Part shown: one piece after another, positions 1-3,749 of the stretch
Position numbering within the stretch: position 1 is the first letter of the stretch
Layout of the letters: every line of letters starts with the position of its first letter
Assembly (NCBI GenBank): GCA_041648495.1
Contig: JBAZOW010000241.1
Location: 1-5,408 of the forward strand
Length of the DNA stretch: 5,408 nt
Source: Patulibacter sp041648495
Lineage (GTDB): Bacteria > Actinomycetota > Thermoleophilia > Solirubrobacterales > Solirubrobacteraceae
Direction of reading: 5' to 3'
Notes under the pieces: generated by a model
The model's input: the letters and a program-made list of their open reading frames with translations, nothing else
Databases searched by the model: none
Told to the model about the DNA's origin: nothing
Translations under genes and position numbers: made by a program

Positions 1-515
1 ACGGCGACGGCACCGAGATGTGGGTGCTCGAGCGGGCGGGCATCCAGCGCGCCGAGCTGGTCGTCGCCGTCACCGGCGACGACGAGGACAACATCCTGAT
101 CTGCCAGATGGCGCGCGAGAAGTACGCGATCCAGCGCACCATCGCCCGGGTCAACAACCCGCGCAACCGGCCGTTGTTCGACCTGCTGAAGGTCGCGCCG
201 GTGGTCTCGGCGACGGATCTGATCCTGCGCCTGATCGAGCACGAGGTGCCGAGCTTCGGCCTCGTTCACCTGCTCGACCTGCACGCCGAGCGGCTGGAGA
301 TCGTCGAGGTCGAGGTCGCCGAGGGCTCGGTCGCCGCCGGTCGCCGGGTCGCGGAGATCGCGATGCCCGAGGGCTCGTTGATCATCTCGGTGCTGCGCGC
401 GGGGGCGGGCTTCGTCCCCAAGGGCGACACCCTGATCGAGGCCGGCGACGAGGTCCTGGTCGTGCTCGACCCGGGCCTCGAGGCGGGCATCACCGGGATC
501 TTCGCGGCGGGCTAG
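1..515 (+). CDS. trkA: Trk potassium uptake subunit TrkA, RCK protein (5' end outside window)
   Basis: This is the cytoplasmic regulatory subunit of a Trk/Ktr-type K+ uptake system. It binds nucleotide (NAD(H) or ATP/ADP) and gates the membrane partner TrkH/KtrB. The reading frame is open from base 3 and about 170 residues are visible. They begin GDGTEMWVLERAGI, the middle of the Rossmann-like RCK-N domain, followed by the family-typical VVAVTGDDEDNILIC and ARVNNPRN segments. From about base 267 to 480 lies the RCK-C (TrkA-C) domain, rich in Val/Glu strands and ending with GDEVLVVLDPG. Single-RCK TrkA proteins are about 220 residues, so roughly 50 residues, including the GxGxxG nucleotide loop, lie to the left. 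The Met at base 18 is internal and is not the start. The protein stops after one RCK unit. Actinobacteria often carry two adjacent trkA-like genes, so a second copy or trkH may lie upstream. The family call is secure; the nucleotide it binds cannot be judged. Confidence 0.9.
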   Translation, partial: GDGTEMWVLERAGIQRAELVVAVTGDDEDNILICQMAREKYAIQRTIARVNNPRNRPLFDLLKVAPVVSATDLILRLIEHEVPSFGLVHLLDLHAERLEIVEVEVAEGSVAAGRRVAEIAMPEGSLIISVLRAGAGFVPKGDTLIEAGDEVLVVLDPGLEAGITGIFAAG

Positions 516-527
516 ACCAGGGTCCAC

Positions 528-562
528 TGCGCACTCGCCGACGGACACGCGGCGAGTGCGCA
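528..562 (+). terminator. Perfect 13-bp hairpin just after trkA
   Basis: Bases 528-540 (TGCGCACTCGCCG) and 550-562 are exact reverse complements around a 9-base loop. The hairpin begins 12 bases after the trkA stop, which is where a terminator would sit. No T-run follows, so it is not a classical intrinsic terminator. It could instead end transcription with Rho, protect the mRNA 3' end, or be a repeat element (see the second copy at 588-621). Confidence 0.55.
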
Positions 563-587
563 ACCAAGCCGCCTGGGCCGTACGGAT

Positions 588-621
588 TGCGCACGCGCCA
601 ACGAGGCCCGGCGAGTGCGCA
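588..621 (+). repeat. Second copy of the trkA-distal hairpin unit
   Basis: The right arm at 609-621 (CGGCGAGTGCGCA) is identical to the right arm of the first hairpin at 550-562. The left arm at 588-600 matches the first left arm at 11 of 13 positions. The loop is 8 bases and, like the first, begins ACG. The two units recur at about 60-base spacing. Each arm ends in the self-complementary hexamer TGCGCA, which therefore occurs four times (528, 557, 588, 616). This looks like a duplicated inverted-repeat unit rather than two unrelated hairpins. Confidence 0.6.
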
Positions 622-695
622 GCGCTGTCGATTGCCCGAGGAGCGGCCACTCGACGGGTCGTCTTCGCGGCGGGGCATCGCGGACGAAAGATCGC

Positions 696-701
696 TAACA
701 T
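696..701 (+). promoter_or_regulatory. Possible -10 box for the tRNA gene
   Basis: TAACAT fits the TANNNT -10 pattern and lies in a short A/T-richer patch 33 bases before the mature tRNA. This would give a 5' leader of roughly 25 bases. No recognisable -35 hexamer stands at 16-18 bases upstream, so the assignment is weak. Confidence 0.3.
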
Positions 702-714
702 TCCCGCCGTTGCC

Positions 715-730
715 GCGCTGCATGCAGCGC
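715..730. repeat. 16-base perfect palindrome in the tRNA leader
   Basis: GCGCTGCATGCAGCGC is fully self-complementary and ends three bases before the first base of the tRNA. In RNA it could form a 6-bp stem with a CAUG loop beside the RNase P cleavage point. As DNA it could be a protein site between promoter and gene. Confidence 0.6.
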
Positions 731-733
731 CTT

Positions 734-805
734 TGCGGGATGGTGTAATTGGCAACACACCGGTTTCTGGTACCGGCATTCAAGGTTCGAGTCCTTGTCC
801 CGCAG
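734..805 (+). tRNA. tRNA-Gln, anticodon CTG
   Basis: A complete cloverleaf can be drawn. The acceptor stem is 734-740 (TGCGGGA) with 798-804. The D stem is GTGT/ACAC (743-746, 755-758) with GG in its loop. The anticodon stem is CCGGT/ACCGG (760-764, 772-776) around loop TTCTGGT, with anticodon CTG at 767-769. The variable loop is 4 bases, and the T arm is CAAGG/CCTTG (781-785, 793-797) around TTCGAGT. The U1-A72 first pair and discriminator G73 (base 805) are typical identity features of bacterial tRNA-Gln. CCA is not encoded. The tRNA reads CAG, the glutamine codon expected to dominate in a G+C-rich genome. Whether it is charged directly by GlnRS or through Glu-tRNA-Gln amidation by GatCAB cannot be seen here. 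Confidence 0.97.
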
Positions 806-813
806 CTTCTGAG

Positions 814-844
814 AACGCCGCCCTCCGGGGCGGCGTTTCTCGTT
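814..844 (+). terminator. Intrinsic terminator of the tRNA-Gln gene
   Basis: A perfect 10-bp stem pairs 814-823 with 828-837 around the tetraloop TCCG, closed by C-G. This belongs to the extra-stable UNCG class. A short T-rich tail, TCTCGTT, follows. It begins 8 bases after the tRNA 3' end. Confidence 0.85.
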
Positions 845-1026
845 GGGGCGTTCGTCTGCCTCCCGGTTTCCCGATCCCTTGCCGGGGTACGACGAAGCAC
901 GTGACCTCGGTTCCTCCCGACGCCCTGCCGAACGCGGCGAGCCGCCCGTTCGTGCCGATCCTCACGCCCCGGCTGCGACGATCGGCACGACCGATCCGTC
1001 CGCTGGTCTCAAGCGGCTTTTCGGCC
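845..1026. other. Intergenic region upstream of ndh with overlapping inverted repeats
   Basis: No credible gene is visible here. An 11-bp perfect inverted repeat pairs TCGTGCCGATC (950-960) with 980-990 across 19 bases. The right arm also pairs with the next bases: GATCGG (980-985) with CCGATC (991-996) across 5 bases. The core hexamer is thus present three times, at about -84, -57 and -46 relative to the proposed ndh start. This suggests operator half-sites or two alternative hairpins. The stretch 845-949 shows nothing I can name. Confidence 0.5.
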
Positions 1027-1032
1027 TAGGCT
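1027..1032 (+). promoter_or_regulatory. -10 box of a leaderless ndh promoter
   Basis: TAGGCT (TANNNT) ends 6 bases before the ATG at 1039. Transcription would therefore start at or beside the A of the start codon. No Shine-Dalgarno sequence precedes this ATG, which agrees with a leaderless mRNA, common in actinobacteria. No strong -35 hexamer is visible. Confidence 0.6.
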
Positions 1033-1038
1033 CGACGT

Positions 1039-2463
1039 ATGGCTTGGAACGTCGTGATCGCGGGTGGGGGCTTCGGCGGATTCGAGGCCGCCCGGAAGCT
1101 CGAGCGGCTGCTGCCGCGCCACAGCGCGCAGGTGACGTTGGTCAGTGACCAGAACTACCTGCTCTACACGCCGCTGCTGCCGGGCGCCGCCGCCGGGACG
1201 CTCGAGCCCCGCCACACCGTGGTGCCGCTGCGCGACCAGCTGAACGACACCAACCTGCGACTGGGCACGATCACCGGCGCGGACCCCGCCCGCAAGGTCG
1301 TCCGCCTGACGACGGGCGACGGGCGCGAGGAGGAACTGCGCTACGACCACCTGATCGTGTCGGTCGGCTCGGTCTCACGGACGCTGCCGATCCCCGGCCT
1401 GGCCGAGCACGCGTTCGGGATGAAGACCCTGCCCGAGGCGATCGCCCTGCGCAACCGGCTGCTGCAGAGCCTGGAGATCGCCGAGGGGATCGACAACCCC
1501 AAGGACCGCGAGCCGTGGTTGACCTACGTCTTCGTCGGCGCGGGCTACGCCGGGCTCGAGGGCTTGGCCGAGCTGCAGGACTTCGCGACCGACCTGCTCG
1601 ACGTCTATCCGCGCTGCCGCCTGCAGGGCGTGCGGTTCATCCTCGTCGAGGCGCAGGCCCGCGTCATGCCCGAGATCCCCGAGTCGCTGGCCGACTTCGC
1701 GATCGACGAGCTGCGCGCCCGCGGGATCGAGGTCCGCACGAGCACGACGATCGACAGCCTGACCGAGCAGTCGGCCACGCTCTCGTCGCGGGTGAGCGAC
1801 GGGGAGGGCACGGTCGAGGAGCTGGTGCCGACCCGCACCGTCGTCTGGACCGCGGGCGTCAAGCCGAGTCCGGTGGTCAAGCGGCTCGGACTGCCGCTTG
1901 ACGAGCGCAGCGGACGGATCGTCGTCGACCGCCAGCTGCGGGTCGAGGGCGTGGAGGGCGTCTGGGCGATCGGCGACGCGGCCCACGTGCCCGACCCGCG
2001 CGACCTGACGCGTCCGGCGCCGCCGACGGCGCAGCACGCGATCCGGCAGGGCCGGACCGTCGCGCACAACGTGGCCGCGGCGCTCTCGGGCGGCCGGCCG
2101 CGGACGTTCGCCTACAAGACGCTCGGCGTGTTCGTCGACCTCGGCCACGGCAAGGCCGTCGCCTCGACGCTTGGCCTGCGCTGGCGCGGGGTCCCGGCGT
2201 GGTTCCTGGCCCGGACCTACCACCTGGCCTCGATGCCGGGCCTGACGCGCAAGATCCGGCTGATCGCGGACTGGACCGTGGGCCTGTTCTTCGGTCGCGA
2301 CGGCGCCGAGCTCGGTCGCCTGGGCCACCCGGGCAAGCTCGATACGCCGGACCAGCTCGCCGCGGCGCAGCACGAGCCGGACCGGCTCATCGGCTCCCCG
2401 GACAGCGGGGGCGCCGAAGCGGCTCCCGGCACCGACGACGACCGGCCCAAGGACGTTCCGTAG
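1039..2463 (+). CDS. ndh: Type II NADH:quinone oxidoreductase (NDH-2)
   Basis: This is a single-subunit, FAD-containing NADH dehydrogenase that passes electrons from NADH to membrane quinone without pumping protons. It acts at the cytoplasmic face of the membrane. The 474-residue product has the FAD-binding GxGxxG at residues 9-14 (GGGFGG) and the NDH-2-like segment NYLLYTPLLPGAAAGTLEPRH near 39-59. The second dinucleotide motif, GAGYAG for NADH, is at 167-172, followed by VVWTAGVKP and the flavin-contacting AIGDAAH at 310-316. AQHAIRQG at 331-338 matches the quinone-site AQ motif. The C-terminal part (about 392-421) has a hydrophobic/basic pattern like the amphipathic membrane-binding region of NDH-2. 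The last ~40 residues are a polar, Gly/Asp/Pro-rich, probably disordered tail. The ATG is supported by its position just after a TANNNT box. The gene stands alone, convergent with the next one. Sulfide:quinone reductases share the fold, but the motifs and length fit NDH-2 better. Confidence 0.93.
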   Translation: MAWNVVIAGGGFGGFEAARKLERLLPRHSAQVTLVSDQNYLLYTPLLPGAAAGTLEPRHTVVPLRDQLNDTNLRLGTITGADPARKVVRLTTGDGREEELRYDHLIVSVGSVSRTLPIPGLAEHAFGMKTLPEAIALRNRLLQSLEIAEGIDNPKDREPWLTYVFVGAGYAGLEGLAELQDFATDLLDVYPRCRLQGVRFILVEAQARVMPEIPESLADFAIDELRARGIEVRTSTTIDSLTEQSATLSSRVSDGEGTVEELVPTRTVVWTAGVKPSPVVKRLGLPLDERSGRIVVDRQLRVEGVEGVWAIGDAAHVPDPRDLTRPAPPTAQHAIRQGRTVAHNVAAALSGGRPRTFAYKTLGVFVDLGHGKAVASTLGLRWRGVPAWFLARTYHLASMPGLTRKIRLIADWTVGLFFGRDGAELGRLGHPGKLDTPDQLAAAQHEPDRLIGSPDSGGAEAAPGTDDDRPKDVP

Positions 2464-2481
2464 AGCTGCTCATCGTCGCCC

Positions 2482-2508
2482 TCTCCGTGGTCCACCGGAT
2501 CACGGAGA
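2482..2508 (+). terminator. Hairpin 18 bases after the ndh stop
   Basis: TCTCCGTGGTCC (2482-2493) pairs with 2497-2508 over 12 bp, including one G-U, around a 3-base loop. On the plus strand it is followed by ACCAAAAAAG, not by T residues. If it ends the ndh mRNA it is not a classical intrinsic terminator, and the stronger hairpin at 2517-2549 could act with it. Confidence 0.45.
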
Positions 2509-2511
2509 ACC

Positions 2512-2549
2512 AAAAAAGAGGCCTCCGGGACATCACCCCGGAGGCCTCT
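2512..2549 (-). terminator. Intrinsic terminator of the glucosaminidase gene (possibly bidirectional)
   Basis: A perfect 13-bp stem pairs 2517-2529 (AGAGGCCTCCGGG) with 2537-2549 around a 7-base loop. Read on the minus strand the stem runs into six T residues (the A-run at 2512-2517), the classical intrinsic form. It lies about 44 bases after the stop of the minus-strand gene. The stem would also form in ndh transcripts from the other side, but without a T-run. Confidence 0.88.
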
Positions 2550-2552
2550 GGT

Positions 2553-2565
2553 GTCTCCAGGAGAC
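2553..2565. repeat. 13-base palindrome between the convergent genes
   Basis: GTCTCC and GGAGAC flank a single central A. The loop is too short for a full RNA hairpin, so if it matters it is more likely a DNA site. It lies between the minus-strand stop and its terminator. A short GTAG/CTAC repeat (2567-2570, 2577-2580) follows. Confidence 0.35.
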
Positions 2566-2593
2566 GGTAGTGCGGGCTACTGTACCGCGCGCC

Positions 2594-3631
2594 CTACCGG
2601 TCGTAGGGCGTCAGCGGGAGCGCCTTGTTGTTGATCAGGCGGATCAGCAGGTTGGCGTAGCTCGGGTCGGTCGCGTAGCCCGCCTTGGCGATCGCGCGGG
2701 CGAAGTTGGCCGGGTCGTCCGAGTACTTGAACGCGGGGGCGTAGCGGCTGTTCTCGCGCAGGAACATGCCGTGGTCGTAGAACGAGTCCTGCATTCCGCG
2801 GTACATCCGGAACTGGCCGATCTGGCGGACCAGGCGCTTGCCCTCCGACTCGTAGGTCGGCTTGTGGACGCAGCCGACCGCGGTCGACTCCCAGCGGAAG
2901 ATCCCGGTCTTGAGGTCGACCGAGCGGGCCTTGATCCCGAAGTAGTTGTTGGCCCCCGCGGTCAGCGTGCCGGACGCGGACTCGAGGATCGCCTGGGCGA
3001 GCGTCACCGACGCGGGCACGCCGGTCCGAGCGGACGACGAGCGGGCGAGCGGGCCGGCGGTCTTGACGAACGTCGGGCGGTTGGCCGGGGAGCTGTCCAG
3101 CGACACGGTCGCGGACGACGAGCAGCGACCCTGCTGCGGGTTCTCGGCCGCAGGAGCGCCCGGGTTGGGCCAGCCGCAGTAGGGGGCGACGAGCGCGGTC
3201 TTGACGACCTCGACCGAGGCGTCGGCGACGTAGCCGATCTTGCCGTTGGGCAGGCGGATCCGGTTCCAGATTCGCGAGTGTCCGTACTGGCCGGACGCGA
3301 CGCCGGAGTTGACCTGGCAGATGATCTTGATCGCCTGGTTGCGGCGGACGGAGCCGACGTAGCTGGCGCGCTCGGGCGTCCGGCGGACCTTCAGCGCGCT
3401 GCCGGACTTCAGCCGGATGTAGCCGGTGGCCGACGATGACGAGCTGGACGCGGCGACGGTCGTGGTCGCCGGGGCCTCCGCGGCGGGCGCCTCGGTTGGC
3501 GCGGTCACGGTGCTGGTCGGCGCCGCGCCACCCGAGGACTGGGCCTGCGCCGCGCTCGGCACCGCCACCGCGCCGGCGGCGAGCACCGCCAGGGTCGCCA
3601 GGGGAGCGGTGGCGTGACGAAGAAGCATCAT
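2594..3631 (-). CDS. Secreted SH3b-domain N-acetylglucosaminidase (GH73, peptidoglycan hydrolase)
   Basis: The 345-residue product is a predicted secreted wall hydrolase that would cut glycan strands of peptidoglycan during growth or division. Residues 1-30 form a signal peptide: MMLLRH, a hydrophobic Ala/Leu/Val core, then AQA as the probable signal peptidase I site. A low-complexity Ala/Pro/Thr/Ser linker follows to about 69. Residues 72-143 are a bacterial SH3 domain (LKVRRTP, VGSVRRNQAIKIICQV, SRIWNRIRLPNGKIGYVADASV), likely for wall binding. A second linker with C152 and C170 leads to a GH73 domain (about 203-338) with VTLAQAILESASG, in which E217 is the expected catalytic acid. It also has NNYFGIKA (228-235), FRMYRGMQDSFYDHGMFL (274-291) and YATDPSYA (319-326), as in FlgJ-like and autolysin glucosaminidases. 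Two adjacent ATGs occur and the upstream one is used here. No Shine-Dalgarno is visible; see the small overlapping frame at 3628-3657. The specific bond cut is inferred from the family. Confidence 0.9.
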   Translation of the reverse strand: MMLLRHATAPLATLAVLAAGAVAVPSAAQAQSSGGAAPTSTVTAPTEAPAAEAPATTTVAASSSSSSATGYIRLKSGSALKVRRTPERASYVGSVRRNQAIKIICQVNSGVASGQYGHSRIWNRIRLPNGKIGYVADASVEVVKTALVAPYCGWPNPGAPAAENPQQGRCSSSATVSLDSSPANRPTFVKTAGPLARSSSARTGVPASVTLAQAILESASGTLTAGANNYFGIKARSVDLKTGIFRWESTAVGCVHKPTYESEGKRLVRQIGQFRMYRGMQDSFYDHGMFLRENSRYAPAFKYSDDPANFARAIAKAGYATDPSYANLLIRLINNKALPLTPYDR

Positions 3632-3657
3632 GAAGGGAAACCCGTGGTCATCGGCAT
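3628..3657 (-). CDS. Possible 9-codon upstream frame overlapping the glucosaminidase start
   Basis: On the minus strand an ATG at 3657-3655 opens the frame MPMTTGFPS. Its TGA shares ATGA (3631-3628) with the start codon of the glucosaminidase gene. A four-base stop/start overlap is the usual geometry of translational coupling, and it would help a gene that has no visible ribosome binding site. The frame itself also lacks a clear Shine-Dalgarno, and a 9-codon frame can occur by chance, so this is only a suggestion. Confidence 0.2.
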   Translation of the reverse strand: MPMTTGFPS

Positions 3658-3691
3658 GGTTGCGGTCGGCGGGACGTTTCCGTGCTTCGCC

Positions 3692-3722
3692 CCGCCCCGC
3701 CGCCCGTCACCGCGCGGGGCGG
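3692..3722 (-). terminator. G+C-rich hairpin between the ABC and glucosaminidase genes
   Basis: CCGCCCCGC (3692-3700) pairs perfectly with 3714-3722 across a 13-base loop. It begins 25 bases after the stop of the ABC gene in the direction of transcription. There is no T-run on the minus strand, so it is a weak candidate terminator. It may equally be part of the glucosaminidase leader. Confidence 0.35.
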
Positions 3723-3732
3723 TCCGGACGCA

Positions 3733-3749
3733 GAACCTGATTCAGGTTC
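3733..3749. promoter_or_regulatory. 17-base palindrome, operator-like, over the end of the ABC gene
   Basis: GAACCTGA (3733-3740) and TCAGGTTC (3742-3749) are perfect inverted copies around a single T. A further C/G pair lies one mismatch out (3731, 3751). The right side also forms the tandem TTCAGGTTCAGG (3741-3752). The site overlaps the TGA of the ABC gene and lies about 100 bases upstream of the glucosaminidase ATG. A TANNNT box (TACCCT on the minus strand, 3755-3750) adjoins it. The geometry fits a dimeric repressor site for the glucosaminidase promoter; a 7-bp RNA hairpin is the alternative. Confidence 0.45.

Noticed and set aside
785..850. Integration (attachment) site at the tRNA-Gln 3' end
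   Set aside because: No second copy of the tRNA 3' end, no integrase and no mobile genes occur in the window.
556..1029. 157-codon plus-strand frame through the intergenic region
   Set aside because: It runs straight through the tRNA and its terminator and shows no protein family features.
1375..2373. 332-codon minus-strand frame inside ndh
   Set aside because: It is low-complexity Arg/Ala-rich antisense to a clear NDH-2 gene, with no motifs.
2570..3439. 289-codon plus-strand frame opposite the glucosaminidase
   Set aside because: It has Arg/Val/Gly/Asp-rich shadow composition, whereas the minus strand has a signal peptide, SH3b and GH73 motifs.
3632..3747. Riboswitch (c-di-AMP ydaO type, often upstream of actinobacterial wall hydrolases, or c-di-GMP type) in the glucosaminidase leader
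   Set aside because: I looked for the conserved cores of these classes on the minus strand and did not find them. Only G+C-rich hairpins and a 6-base GGAAAC/GTTTCC repeat (3636-3641, 3676-3681) are present.
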